Shown here: piece by piece, positions 41,127-50,012 of the stretch
Position numbering within the stretch: the first letter of the stretch is position 1
Layout of the letters: every line of letters starts with the position of its first letter
DNA from: Chryseobacterium indologenes
Lineage (GTDB): Bacteria; Bacteroidota; Bacteroidia; Flavobacteriales; Weeksellaceae
Assembly: GCA_001013295.1 (NCBI GenBank)
Contig: LAZY01000017.1
Coordinates: 1 to 64,000 of the forward strand
Direction: 5' to 3'
DNA length: 64,000 nt
Made by a program: the position numbers and the translations under genes
Notes under the pieces: model-generated
Told to the model about the DNA's origin: nothing
Database searches by the model: none
The model's input: only the letters and a program-made list of their open reading frames with translations

Positions 41127-43829
41127 ATGGCAAAAGGCGTTAAAAAAATAAAAATAACAAAGGGCCTTTATTACCCTAAAATGAGTGTTTTGGGGCAAAG
41201 GATTACCATACAGCCGGATCAGTGGGTCTACTTTGGGGTAGAAGAATGGCTGCCGGGAACTACCGCTGAAGATAAAAAGAAAGAGCTGATCTGGATGAGA
41301 CAAAGCAATGACAAACAGAATATTGTCAGCCAGCTGCCATCATCCACCGGTTACAAACTTAGGCTGACCAGACAAATGTGCGGAAGCTATCATTATTATG
41401 TAGAAGCAAGCCTTTCAGGGGTAAGAGATAAAAAATATGCTACTGGTCTATATGTAAAAGGTTGGTGTGAACCCAAGATCATCAGCAGCAAATGGACCCT
41501 GCAGAGAGGTAGCAAAGACAGTATTAAGAACAACAAAAAGACCAAATATATTTCTTACGGGCAGACTGTTTATCTCAATCTGATGACGGAAGGTCTCAAT
41601 GGAAATACCATGATTGTGGAACTCTGGAACAGGCAGAGTCTCAGGGATGATCAACTGATCTTTGTTTATACCAAAGTACAGGTAATAGATGGTGAGATCA
41701 ATCTGAAAATAGACAATACCTATTCCTGGATGGCGAAAGTAAACCATATCCTGGATGTGGAAGAATTCTATATAAAAGTAAAAGATACCGCATCCAATCA
41801 GTACATTAAAGATAATCGGGGAGACAACCTGCATGCTATTTATCTGAATGTAAAGAACAAGGTAAGCACAACCAACGTCAACCCCATAGAGAACCAGACG
41901 CCTACCAAAGTATACAAACCGGATGTAAATGCTGCCAGATACGAACCCTGTAAATTTGAAGTAATCAAAATCACAGAAACCGAAGTGAAGGAAGGAAAAG
42001 CCAACAACACAACGGTAAAAGTATTTGATAATGGAAACGGGTTGAAGAAGGTAAGAGCAGATCAGGAGCATATTCAGAGAACCATATTTTATAAATTTGA
42101 TTCTACCATTCTGGATAAGGATGGGGAAGCTGTACTCAATAATATTCTGAAATTCCTTTTGGAGCATCAGGGAGCTACCATTACCTTGAGTGGCTATGCC
42201 TGTGTCATCGGAAAACAGAACTACAATAAAAGCCTGTCTCAGAGAAGAGCCGATGTCATCAAGAAATTCTTTGCAGACGGTGGACTTGACCCGAGAAGAA
42301 TCACCTCAGTAGGAAAAGGAGAAGTAGATCCTACCGACGATAAAATGGGTCGGGATAACATCAAATACCGGGATGAAAAATCCTATGAAAATAACAGGAG
42401 AGTAGATATTTCTTTTGTTTTCAATGCACACGATGCTGAGACAATAAGCTATGAAGTAGTGGCACCCACAGTTTCTACCAAAAAAGATCTTGTCATAGAT
42501 GTTGTAGGCTTTGATACTAAAATCTGCTTCAGAGACAGTAAAAATAAACACAAAAAAGAAATCTATGTCGTAGATGTAGGGCAGGCCATAGACAAGGGAG
42601 ATTCCAAACTTACTTTTGAAAAACCTTCTTTCAGCTACAGCGTTTATTCCAATTTATCCAGATTCAATGCTGCTCCATTGGCGTATCTATGGCCTATGGG
42701 AACCAATCCGAACCAGTTTCATCTGCACGTTCACAGCTGCCGGTATTTTAGCAATGAAAGAAGAACCCCGGTTCTGATGAAAGCTTATCCGGATATTAAG
42801 TGGACCTTGGAGTTTTCTTTCAATTTTTCAAATCCTGCTGGCTATACCCATGGGAACCTTCCTGAATATAACAGACAGAATCCACAGCCTAAGGAGGTGA
42901 GAGAGATAACAAGAGAAATGAGAAAAGCTCAGTCCAAAGCTGTAGCTTCCGGAAAAGAAGCTGCCAGAATAAAAAACAGTCCGGAGATGCTTACCAAATT
43001 TGGTTTAAAACTTCAGGCAGAATGGGATGGAGGCAGACAAAAAGCAGAATATGGCGGCGAGTTTGCTGAAAAACTGAGAAGCGTTCTGGGTGTTTTTATC
43101 AGATACAAAGAAATAGCAGACCGGGTAAAAGAAACCTTAGGAGGAGCCGTGAAGACGAGCCCCGCAAAGCCTCCTTTTATGTTTGAAGTGGAAGCTCCTT
43201 CCTTAAGTACCTCTATCAGCTGGTATCTGGAAAGAGGTGGTGGCAAATATGATAAACAGGTTTCCACAGTGGGAACCCTGAACTTTAAGGCAGATCCTTT
43301 AGTGGGAGCCAATTTTGTCATAGATCTGCTGGCAGTAGGAAGCAGGATGCACCCGTTTGTAGCTGCTTTTGTGGCAGGTCTGCAAGGGACTCTGGCCCTT
43401 GCCAATGGAGGGATTACTTTAGAAGCCAAGTTTTATGGGCAGTTCAGTGTAGATTTCAAAGCGCTGGAGATCAATACGCTGAACGGAGGGGTCAAAGGAG
43501 GAAGTTTAGATTTAGGGGCGAAACTGGGACTGAAAATATTACTCAAAGTAAGTGCATCCGTAGTCATCAAAGGATTCTCTGCAAGACCGCTAATGGAAAT
43601 TAATGTGACAGGACAGTTTGATGCCTATTTTTCTGCTAAGCTCACTCTGGATTCCGATGAGAAAAAAGGTCTTTTTGTAAAACCGTTTATCGGGTTTTCA
43701 GGGATGATCATTACCTTTGAAGTAGAAATTGTGGTCCGGGGAATGAAAATGACCCGTAAATTTGGAAATGAAAATGATCCCTTTTTAAAAGTGGATATTG
43801 ATGATCTCCCTAAATTTTATTTAACATAA
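41127..43829 (+). CDS. Large multidomain protein with central OmpA domain, candidate T6SS effector
   Basis: A 900-residue protein without signal peptide. Residues 1-300 look like successive Ig-like beta domains (KIKITKGLYYPKMSVLGQRI opening). Residues about 318-432 are an OmpA C-terminal peptidoglycan-binding domain (IFYKFDSTILDKDGEAVLNN, LSGYACVIGKQNYNKSLSQR RAD, NNRRVDISF). The last 200 residues are glycine-rich, alternating amphipathic strands (KLGLKILLKVSASVVIKGFS), like a membrane-inserting barrel. Position directly after the DUF4280 tip gene and coupling to a downstream lipoprotein point to a T6SS cargo with a wall-anchoring module and a membrane-acting C-terminus; this is inference. 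Confidence 0.75.
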   Translation: MAKGVKKIKITKGLYYPKMSVLGQRITIQPDQWVYFGVEEWLPGTTAEDKKKELIWMRQSNDKQNIVSQLPSSTGYKLRLTRQMCGSYHYYVEASLSGVRDKKYATGLYVKGWCEPKIISSKWTLQRGSKDSIKNNKKTKYISYGQTVYLNLMTEGLNGNTMIVELWNRQSLRDDQLIFVYTKVQVIDGEINLKIDNTYSWMAKVNHILDVEEFYIKVKDTASNQYIKDNRGDNLHAIYLNVKNKVSTTNVNPIENQTPTKVYKPDVNAARYEPCKFEVIKITETEVKEGKANNTTVKVFDNGNGLKKVRADQEHIQRTIFYKFDSTILDKDGEAVLNNILKFLLEHQGATITLSGYACVIGKQNYNKSLSQRRADVIKKFFADGGLDPRRITSVGKGEVDPTDDKMGRDNIKYRDEKSYENNRRVDISFVFNAHDAETISYEVVAPTVSTKKDLVIDVVGFDTKICFRDSKNKHKKEIYVVDVGQAIDKGDSKLTFEKPSFSYSVYSNLSRFNAAPLAYLWPMGTNPNQFHLHVHSCRYFSNERRTPVLMKAYPDIKWTLEFSFNFSNPAGYTHGNLPEYNRQNPQPKEVREITREMRKAQSKAVASGKEAARIKNSPEMLTKFGLKLQAEWDGGRQKAEYGGEFAEKLRSVLGVFIRYKEIADRVKETLGGAVKTSPAKPPFMFEVEAPSLSTSISWYLERGGGKYDKQVSTVGTLNFKADPLVGANFVIDLLAVGSRMHPFVAAFVAGLQGTLALANGGITLEAKFYGQFSVDFKALEINTLNGGVKGGSLDLGAKLGLKILLKVSASVVIKGFSARPLMEINVTGQFDAYFSAKLTLDSDEKKGLFVKPFIGFSGMIITFEVEIVVRGMKMTRKFGNENDPFLKVDIDDLPKFYLT

Positions 43830-44911
43830 TGAAAAAAATATTTTTTTTAAGTGTATTTCTGATGCTGGCTTCTTGCAATAAGGGCATATCCCAGGAAACA
43901 ATCAGTGAGGTTAAAAAAAACGAAAACTTTTGGAAGCAACGAGAAAAAATGATTACAGATAACGAAAAAGATAACGAATTTCCGATTAAAAAAGACAGAC
44001 TTGTTAACGAGAAACGCGTAAACTCTATTGATATTCACAGCCAGAGCTTACAGTTTGAAGTCTATGTAGATGATGTCTTACTGTATAACTTCAAAGGAGA
44101 AGCATCACAACATCAGGGAGGGGCAATAGGAGCCCATGAGATCAATCCGCTTTTACTCACCAGTGGGACCCACGAGGTAAAAGTGAGAATGTATCCTGCT
44201 TTGGGGCAGAACATTTTCGGAGATGCAGGAGGGCTAAATCTGATTTTTTTCCATTATCCATACCCGAACCTTAAACAGGTTACCTATAACGCTGCAATGA
44301 ATGGGGAAGAAGGTATTTTTTTGGATCAGCAAAAAGAATACTGGGCTGCTGAGAAAGGCGAATATGGAAAACCCGGATATGCTGAAGCGCATTATGAACC
44401 CAAAGAACCTCTGAAGTTGAAAGGGCTGCCAATGTATGAATGGCGTTCTACCTTTGAGGCAGATGTTCCTTTTGATCTGGTAGGATGGAGAAACTCCGTC
44501 AACCTGAAAAAAGAATACGAAGAAAATAAAAATCTGAATAATGAAGTGATTGCTGAGTATAAAAAAATATACGAAATCATTAAAAACAAAGACAAAGATA
44601 AATTCCTGCAGCTGATCAGAGAAAGAGAAGATCTAACGGCAGAAACCCTTTATTACGGTGCCAATGAAAAGAATGCCAGAAGCAATGAATTTGTAAAAAT
44701 GTTACAGAACAATGATTACGAATTGGAACCTTTATTTGAAGAAACATTCCATCTGGAGTTTCAGGGATATGGGAAGCTTGTTTCTATCCTTAATAAAGCC
44801 GATAAAGAAGGAATAATAAGGTTGAAAAGCAAAAAGAATCCTAACGAAAAAGTGTATCTGGACTTCTTATTTCAAAGGAAGAAAAAAGGAGACAAATTGA
44901 GTGTAATATAA
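43829..44911 (+). CDS. Lipoprotein coupled to the OmpA-domain protein, candidate immunity protein
   Basis: A 360-residue lipoprotein (lipobox LASC after MKKIFFLSVFLM). Its ATG shares one base with the stop of the 900-residue gene (TAATG), so translation is coupled. The first half contains a beta-sandwich-like region (SLQFEVYVDDVLLYNFKGEA, TSGTHEVKVRMYPALGQNIFG); the second half is helical (NNEVIAEYKKIYEIIKNKDKDKF). I do not recognise a family. A periplasm-facing lipoprotein made in fixed ratio to a possible membrane-active effector is the usual layout for an immunity protein, which is the inference here. Confidence 0.65.
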   Translation: MKKIFFLSVFLMLASCNKGISQETISEVKKNENFWKQREKMITDNEKDNEFPIKKDRLVNEKRVNSIDIHSQSLQFEVYVDDVLLYNFKGEASQHQGGAIGAHEINPLLLTSGTHEVKVRMYPALGQNIFGDAGGLNLIFFHYPYPNLKQVTYNAAMNGEEGIFLDQQKEYWAAEKGEYGKPGYAEAHYEPKEPLKLKGLPMYEWRSTFEADVPFDLVGWRNSVNLKKEYEENKNLNNEVIAEYKKIYEIIKNKDKDKFLQLIREREDLTAETLYYGANEKNARSNEFVKMLQNNDYELEPLFEETFHLEFQGYGKLVSILNKADKEGIIRLKSKKNPNEKVYLDFLFQRKKKGDKLSVI

Positions 44912-44925
44912 TATAAAAGCTGTTT

Positions 44926-44953
44926 TCCCATAGGGGGGAGCAGCTTTATTTTG
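44926..44953 (+). terminator. Terminator of the VgrG operon
   Basis: AAAGCTG pairs with CAGCTTT, with an inner TTTCCC/GGGGGA pairing, followed by ATTTTG. It marks the 3' end of the 33920-44911 operon. Confidence 0.7.
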
Positions 44954-45006
44954 AAAAGAAAGCTTACTAACTAACCAGAGAATAGAATATCAAACACTAA
45001 GACGCT

Positions 45007-45726
45007 ATGAAAAATCTGAAATACCTATTGATCCCCGTGATCTGTATAGGAATTGCCTCATGCAGCCGGCAGGGGAAAAAAGAAACAGCAAATTCTATTG
45101 AGGAGCATAACCATGTACAGACCGGACCTTTCAATCTGGCTACTCTTGCTGTGGGGCAAAACATCAATGATATTTTAAAATCAGCGGGAGTCACCATAAA
45201 AGATACCGTTCATACCGATGATATTACGCTGATCGGAAATGACAAGCTGGCTTTTTCTTCCACAAAAATATTGCATATGGATGGAATGGACCTGGATGGG
45301 AAAAGCAATACCAATATCAATAATGTGCTTCTGCACTATGGCAGCGTAGACAAGGAAATCGGTCCCCTTGCCAATGAAAAAGATAATGAACTGGGCATGT
45401 ATCAGGTTGATATTTATACGGGAAAAGAACAGAAGATCCTTTTTGACTATTTAAATAAAGCACTCCCAAAGCCGGTTTTTGATACCGTACGTGAAAATTT
45501 TGACTCCGAAGTAAAAGACAATGAAGTCATCCAGACTCCGAATAAATTCAGGCAGGAAGTAACCATCTGGAAAGATAAAGATCAGATCTATTATTACTGT
45601 GAAACCAAAATAGAGAATAAGCCCGATGAATACCGATGCAATCTGTTTGTTTTCAAGGATAAAGAATGGAAAAGCCTTCTTGATGGATTTGGATACCCGG
45701 ATCTGGACAAAATTCCTCTGAACTGA
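45007..45726 (+). CDS. Lipoprotein of unknown function next to the T6SS operon
   Basis: A 239-residue lipoprotein (lipobox GIASC in MKNLKYLLIPVICIGIASC). The mature part is hydrophilic, with strands such as DDITLIGNDKLAFSSTKILHM and a C-terminal WKDKDQIYYYCETKIENKPD segment. No family is recognised. It lies after the operon terminator and so has its own expression. An orphan or additional immunity protein, or a general cell-envelope lipoprotein, are both possible. Confidence 0.6.
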   Translation: MKNLKYLLIPVICIGIASCSRQGKKETANSIEEHNHVQTGPFNLATLAVGQNINDILKSAGVTIKDTVHTDDITLIGNDKLAFSSTKILHMDGMDLDGKSNTNINNVLLHYGSVDKEIGPLANEKDNELGMYQVDIYTGKEQKILFDYLNKALPKPVFDTVRENFDSEVKDNEVIQTPNKFRQEVTIWKDKDQIYYYCETKIENKPDEYRCNLFVFKDKEWKSLLDGFGYPDLDKIPLN

Positions 45727-45839
45727 CCCGCCTTCAATGAAAAAAACTGAAGGTAGTCTATGAAATGTATGGAAATTGTAATGTCCTCGAAAAGAAAAAT
45801 TTAACGTAAATTAAACAGAACATTTAACACCATTTCCCT

Positions 45840-46529
45840 ATGTTCAAAAAAATAATCGGTCTCTGTTTTATACTTTTGTTATCGTCATATCTAAGTGCGC
45901 AAAATACCGGATATATTTGCAGCAACTGCGGTACATTCGATTTGTCAAAAATAACTTTCAACGAAAATATTGATGAGCTGGTCTCGAAAGCAGAGTTATT
46001 CAAAACAGCCTTTACCAATGCATCCTGTGAAGAAAAACATATGGATGAGGTTGGAGAGAAAGATCAGATCTGTGGTTTTAAATACAGTATTTATAAAAAA
46101 GAAACAGATCCGTCATTCCTGTCTTTTTCAGACCAGTTCAAATTTGATAATCTCTATTTGCTGACGAATACTGAAAAATCAATGGTCGCCTATACGGCAA
46201 CATCAGATTTTAAAGGAGACGAAAAAGCATTTTTATCACTGGTGAATCTGGTCTCGCAGAAATTCAATACAAAGCCGGAACAGCACACTCTATTTCTTGA
46301 TGGCTCATTAGTATATCAATGGAATACTCCTTCTTATACCTGCCAAATAACCCGGTCTAAAGATAAACACCAACGTGAAAGTACGGTCAATGGAAAGACG
46401 AAAACCAATGACTTCTATAGCCTGACCTTAGGAATCTATCAAAAAAATAAACTTGATGCTAAAATGAAAGAAGTGATCCGCCGAAATGAAAGCTTTGTGA
46501 TCTACACAGATAAAAATTTTGGAAAATAA
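45840..46529 (+). CDS. Exported protein of unknown function
   Basis: A 229-residue protein with a cleavable signal peptide (ending LSAQ). Four cysteines occur early (YICSNCGTF, then NASCEEKH and DQICGFKYSIY), which could form disulfides in the periplasm. The later part is beta-rich (SLVYQWNTPSYTCQITRSKD). Its opening (KITFNENIDELVSKA) loosely resembles the NINDILKSAG segment of the preceding lipoprotein, and the two may share a fold. Function is unknown. It ends the accessory region. Confidence 0.6.
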   Translation: MFKKIIGLCFILLLSSYLSAQNTGYICSNCGTFDLSKITFNENIDELVSKAELFKTAFTNASCEEKHMDEVGEKDQICGFKYSIYKKETDPSFLSFSDQFKFDNLYLLTNTEKSMVAYTATSDFKGDEKAFLSLVNLVSQKFNTKPEQHTLFLDGSLVYQWNTPSYTCQITRSKDKHQRESTVNGKTKTNDFYSLTLGIYQKNKLDAKMKEVIRRNESFVIYTDKNFGK

Positions 46530-46680
46530 AACGGAAGTATTTTTTTACCACTAACCAGACATCCACATCATATCGCAATATAACCACATAGCTTCATCCG
46601 CTACAAAGTCGCACCTCTTAGCTTCCTAAAAATAACACTCCGAATCACTCATCCTGTGCGTTTAAAAAAATAATAAAAAA

Positions 46681-46710
46681 ATGCCAGCCTTTAAAAAGAC
46701 CAGCATATAT
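46681..46710 (-). terminator. Terminator of the endonuclease gene
   Basis: On the minus strand ATGCTGGTC pairs with GGCTGGCAT (several G-U pairs) and is followed by TTTTTTTATT, about 20 bases after the stop at 46729. Confidence 0.55.
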
Positions 46711-46728
46711 ACTAAATATTTCTCTTAA

Positions 46729-48255
46729 TTATTTTACCAGAAACTGCATTGTAGCCTGATCCAGTTTCAGAATATACACTCCCTGTCCCAGGTTTCTCGT
46801 TTTGATCGAATTTCCATTTCGGAAAGGCTGATCAACCGTTTGCAGAACTTTTCCCTGAAGCGTATAGATCTCAGCTTTTTTTACATTCTGAAGATCACCG
46901 CTTACAAAGATCTCCTGATTGGTAATCGGATTAGGAGAAATTTTGAAGCTCTTCGTAGCAGCTTCCGGAGCTATGGTCATTGTCTGTCTTGCAGCAGATC
47001 CGGAATAACAGGTCCATTGCAGGTTATCAATAGCCACTCTGTTGCTGGTTGAATTATTCACTAAGCTTACCGTTACATTTCCTGAAACATTGATATTGCT
47101 TATTGTTGTAGTAGTTGAAGAAGTACTGTATGGAATGGTTCCTACAGTTGTTCCGTTGACCTTTACATCAAAAGTTCCGTTGCTTCCCGTAAACATCAGC
47201 TGGGTCGTTACCGCTAAAGAACCGATCCCATTAGCAGAGCTGCCTGATGTTAAAGAACCGTTTCTTACCGTAATAGCTCTATTATTGAGTGTCTGATCCG
47301 TTCGGGCATCTGTAGCGGTCCAGGATATGCCGCCATTGCTCCAGGTTCTTGTGGTATAAGATGCATTGCTTGCCGGAATGGTTTCAAAAGATTCATTGGC
47401 ACAGCTGGTCCCCGGATTGGTTGGAGTTGTTGTACCGCCTCCTGTATTGGAAGTTCCCCAGATCAGATTAACATAGTTGGGATTATCAATAAAAGGATTT
47501 CTGTTTCCCTGATACGTATAAGATGCATTATTTCTTTTGATCTCTGCCTGAGAAACCGGATCCTGATTGTGCCATGCCAGAAGAACATTCAGTTCCCAGG
47601 TTTGTAATCCGGGAAAAGTAGAGCTTCCCAGCATATTTCCCGAAGTAAACGAAGAAAGTTTAGACTGATAACGGGTCACAAAATAGAAGATCATACGGGC
47701 AACATCCCCTTTAAACTCATCAATCGGCTCAAAAACTGTTCCTGAATATCCTGAAGAAACAGAATTTCCGAGCTTAGAACCATTCTTAGAGGTAAACGTA
47801 GCACTTCCTACTTTCCCGAATGGATAATTACTTCTCATTCCGTTCACTTTACCGTCTGTAGCTCTGATAAAATGAATATCGGCAACCATAGGAGAAGCTT
47901 CATTAAAAAGACTTTGCGGAATAATATGTTCCCTGTTGTAGCAGCCTCCTTCCGTAGAATAAGTACCACATTGGTTGGTTCCCGGCATATATTTATAAGG
48001 ATCGGCTCCTACAGGTTTTTCAGAATAAATATCGAGGATAGATCCGTCGTTTTCGTAATCTCTATCAATATCTGTGGTTTTATAAGCCGTCCACAGTCCG
48101 TTGTAACCTTTGTCCTGATGTCCGCTGGTAATAATACTGCTTAATGCTGTTTTTAATGCGGCACCACTAAGCCCGTTAGCAGAATTGTAGTATCCTGCAG
48201 GTGCCTGAGCATGGGCAAGCCCTGCAAATACAGAGAATAATATGATTTTTTTCAT
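46729..48255 (-). CDS. T9SS-secreted endonuclease I-family nuclease
   Basis: A 508-residue secreted nuclease. The signal peptide (MKKIILFSVFAGLAHAQ) is followed by an endonuclease I domain (about residues 20-260) with the beta-beta-alpha-metal catalytic segment CYNREHIIPQSLF (H110 as general base), SNYPFGKVGSA and later WHNQDPVSQAEIKRNNASYTYQGNRNPF, which is typical of the family. A beta-sandwich of about 130 residues follows, then a type A T9SS sorting domain (FKISPNPITNQEIFVSG ... GVYILKLDQ). It should degrade extracellular DNA, perhaps for phosphate or nucleotide supply or biofilm turnover. It is monocistronic. Confidence 0.9.
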   Translation of the reverse strand: MKKIILFSVFAGLAHAQAPAGYYNSANGLSGAALKTALSSIITSGHQDKGYNGLWTAYKTTDIDRDYENDGSILDIYSEKPVGADPYKYMPGTNQCGTYSTEGGCYNREHIIPQSLFNEASPMVADIHFIRATDGKVNGMRSNYPFGKVGSATFTSKNGSKLGNSVSSGYSGTVFEPIDEFKGDVARMIFYFVTRYQSKLSSFTSGNMLGSSTFPGLQTWELNVLLAWHNQDPVSQAEIKRNNASYTYQGNRNPFIDNPNYVNLIWGTSNTGGGTTTPTNPGTSCANESFETIPASNASYTTRTWSNGGISWTATDARTDQTLNNRAITVRNGSLTSGSSANGIGSLAVTTQLMFTGSNGTFDVKVNGTTVGTIPYSTSSTTTTISNINVSGNVTVSLVNNSTSNRVAIDNLQWTCYSGSAARQTMTIAPEAATKSFKISPNPITNQEIFVSGDLQNVKKAEIYTLQGKVLQTVDQPFRNGNSIKTRNLGQGVYILKLDQATMQFLVK

Positions 48256-48354
48256 ATCAATACAAGTTTCAACAAGATTACTACATTTTTATGAATAAGA
48301 AATTACATTATTATTAATTTTGAATGTAATACATGTTGCTTTTATGAGGAATTT

Positions 48355-48392
48355 AACACAAATGCCACTAGTGGATTCACAAATAACACAAT
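48355..48392. repeat. Interspersed ACACAAAT...CACTAATG-type element, copy 1
   Basis: AACACAAATGCCACTAGTGG then ATTCACAAATAACACAAT. Related copies lie at 49909-49950 and 58816-58852, each close to a double-hairpin repeat. Confidence 0.65.
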
Positions 48393-48442
48393 AATCATTG
48401 ATTGTAATTGAAACAAGGGAATGAAATTGTAATACGGACTTC

Positions 48443-48470
48443 ATTTGTCATTCTGAAATAATCTAAACAT
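48443..48470. repeat. TTTGTCATTCTGAA...ATCTAAACAT element, copy 1
   Basis: The sequence TTTGTCATTCTGAAATAATC then TAAACAT recurs in altered form at 49984-50012. It lies just before double-hairpin copy D. Confidence 0.55.
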
Positions 48471-48480
48471 GTTATCCATA

Positions 48481-48552
48481 TCAATAGGAGTGGACTTTAG
48501 CCCATTTAAAATAGGCATCTCAACAATGGCTTTAGCCAAAACCTATCAAATT
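48481..48552. repeat. Double-hairpin interspersed repeat, copy D
   Basis: TCAATAGGAGTGGACTTTAG then CCCATTT, followed after about 20 bases by AATGGCTTTAGCCAAAACCT. Outside these elements, 48256-48601 contains no gene. Confidence 0.8.
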
Positions 48553-48601
48553 ACCATTCATGAAATTTCTGGTAACCACTTTTTCAGCGGAATAAAAACA
48601 A

Positions 48602-48627
48602 AAAACCGGTACAAAAATGCACCGGCC
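48602..48627 (-). terminator. Terminator of the DUF4136 gene
   Basis: On the minus strand GCCGGTG...ACCGGT forms a short stem followed by TTTTTTGTTTTTATT, about 30 bases after the stop at 48655. Confidence 0.6.
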
Positions 48628-48654
48628 TATATATAATAATAATAGCTATTGATT

Positions 48655-49182
48655 CTATTTTTTCTGTGGCGGATAATTTTTCATGATTTCTGCCATGATC
48701 TCAGGAATTTGTCTCTGTTTAGACTTTGGAGAATCTACAGAAATTCCGCTTCCGATACCCTGCCAAACCAATTTGTTGGTTTTTGCATCAACCAGATCAA
48801 CGATCAGAGCTCCTTCATTATAATTGCTCGTCCATGTTCTGTTCATGCCAACACCCCATCCGAAAGGTCCGCCCCAGCCCCACATTCCGTAAGGAGAAGA
48901 ACTTTGTATATCCGTAATTTTTTTATGGTTGGCTTTTACGTTGATAATAAGATCAGGATTCTCTCCGGATTGAAGTCCTTTGCTTTGAAGCTGTCTTGAT
49001 AGCTCATTCAGAACTCTGTCTTTATCAATATCATTCAATTTTAGATCATCAATTCTTATTTTATACGTTTTATAAGAGTTGAAATTGGCAGTTTCAGCAT
49101 AATCTGAACGGATCTGAAAAGGACTACAGGATGTGAGACCTAATGTAGCAGATGCCAACAAAATAAAAATATATTTTTTCAT
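48655..49182 (-). CDS. DUF4136-family lipoprotein
   Basis: A 175-residue lipoprotein. Start 49182 (MKKYIFILLASATLGLTSC) gives the lipobox; an upstream codon at 49203 would overlap the preceding gene. The DUF4136 pattern is present: YAETANFNSYKTYKI, LNELSRQLQSKGLQ, PDLIINVKANHKK, a glycine- and tryptophan-rich turn (GMWGWGGPFGWG), then EGALIVDLVDAKTNKLVWQGIG and a final helix. These are outer-membrane-facing lipoproteins of unknown role. It starts one base after the stop of the DUF5522 gene, so the two form an operon. Confidence 0.88.
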   Translation of the reverse strand: MKKYIFILLASATLGLTSCSPFQIRSDYAETANFNSYKTYKIRIDDLKLNDIDKDRVLNELSRQLQSKGLQSGENPDLIINVKANHKKITDIQSSSPYGMWGWGGPFGWGVGMNRTWTSNYNEGALIVDLVDAKTNKLVWQGIGSGISVDSPKSKQRQIPEIMAEIMKNYPPQKK

Positions 49183-49183
49183 T

Positions 49184-49369
<186 letters not shown>

Positions 49370-49394
49370 TTAAAACGTAAGTCAAAAAACTTTT

Positions 49395-49402
49395 TATATT
49401 TG
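49395..49402 (+). promoter_or_regulatory. -7 promoter element very close to a start codon
   Basis: TATATTTG fully matches TAnnTTTG and ends five bases before the ATG at 49408. Transcription would then begin at or next to the start codon, giving a leaderless mRNA. No good -33 box was seen. Confidence 0.45.
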
Positions 49403-49407
49403 TTACT

Positions 49408-49734
49408 ATGATAATTGTATGCCAAAAACCATTAAAAAAATTAAAAATTAACGGCATTGCTCTCTTTCCATTTATCTTCGTTAGGAAACCCGAAGATAAG
49501 GAAAATAATATACTTATCAATCACGAAAAGATCCATTTACGACAGCAGCTGGAAATGCTGATTATTTTCTTCTACATTTTCTATGTTATCGAATATTATT
49601 ACTGGTTCTTCAAACTGAAAGACAGCTATCATGCTTATAAAAGAATCTCATTCGAAAGGGAAGCCTATGCCAATGAACACAATTTGAATTATCTTAGAAA
49701 AAGAAAGTTCTGGAGCTTCAGGAAATATTTGTAA
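49408..49734 (+). CDS. Small membrane protein with metallopeptidase-like HExxH motif
   Basis: A 108-residue protein. A HEKIH motif (near residue 39, in INHEKIHLRQQLE) is followed by a hydrophobic helix (MLIIFFYIFYVIEYYYWFF) and a second acidic motif FEREAYANEHN. This spacing of HExxH and a downstream ExxA/E motif resembles gluzincin-type membrane peptidases (M48/M56-like), but the protein is far smaller than characterised members. Activity is unproven. A -7 element five bases upstream suggests a leaderless transcript. Confidence 0.7.
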   Translation: MIIVCQKPLKKLKINGIALFPFIFVRKPEDKENNILINHEKIHLRQQLEMLIIFFYIFYVIEYYYWFFKLKDSYHAYKRISFEREAYANEHNLNYLRKRKFWSFRKYL

Positions 49735-49736
49735 AA

Positions 49737-49792
49737 GATAGCAGATAACAGATAGCAGATAGCAGATAGCAGATAGCAGATAGCAGATAGCA
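49737..49792. repeat. Heptamer tandem array (GATAGCA)
   Basis: There are eight GATAGCA units, the second altered to GATAACA. The array begins two bases after the stop codon of the preceding gene. Confidence 0.9.
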
Positions 49793-49832
49793 GATATTGT
49801 CGTTAAACATCTTTTATCCATTTATGTATCAA

Positions 49833-49901
49833 TATCAATAGGAGCGGGCTTCAGCCCGCTTTCTTTATAGAAAATATTCCATTGGCTTTAGCCAAAACTT
49901 A
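49833..49901. repeat. Double-hairpin interspersed repeat, copy E
   Basis: TATCAATAGGAGCGGGCTTC then AGCCCGCTTTC, and after about 20 bases ATTGGCTTTAGCCAAAACTT. The first palindrome is GC-rich here (GCGGGCTTCAGCCCGC), with compensating changes in both arms. Confidence 0.85.
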
Positions 49902-49908
49902 GCAGCTA

Positions 49909-49950
49909 AACACAAATACCACTAATGATTTTCACAAATGCCACAACGAA
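49909..49950. repeat. Interspersed ACACAAAT...CACTAATG-type element, copy 2
   Basis: AACACAAATACCACTAATGA then TTTTCACAAATGCCACAACG, directly after double-hairpin copy E. Confidence 0.65.
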
Positions 49951-49983
49951 TGAGCAATCATCAATACCGTACATATCTACCCA

Positions 49984-50012
49984 CTTTGCCATTTTGAAAA
50001 GAATCTAAACAT
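49984..50012. repeat. TTTGYCATTYTGAA...ATCTAAACAT element, copy 2
   Basis: TTTGCCATTTTGAAAAGAAT then CTAAACATT, matching the element at 48443-48470. No gene is seen between 49735 and 50188. Confidence 0.55.

Noticed and set aside
41448..42167. 239-codon minus-strand frame
   Set aside because: Antisense shadow of the 900-residue T6SS operon protein; aromatic-rich with no domain.
49737..49792. Possible CRISPR array
   Set aside because: The units are seven bases with no spacers; it is a simple tandem repeat. No other direct-repeat/spacer pattern was seen.
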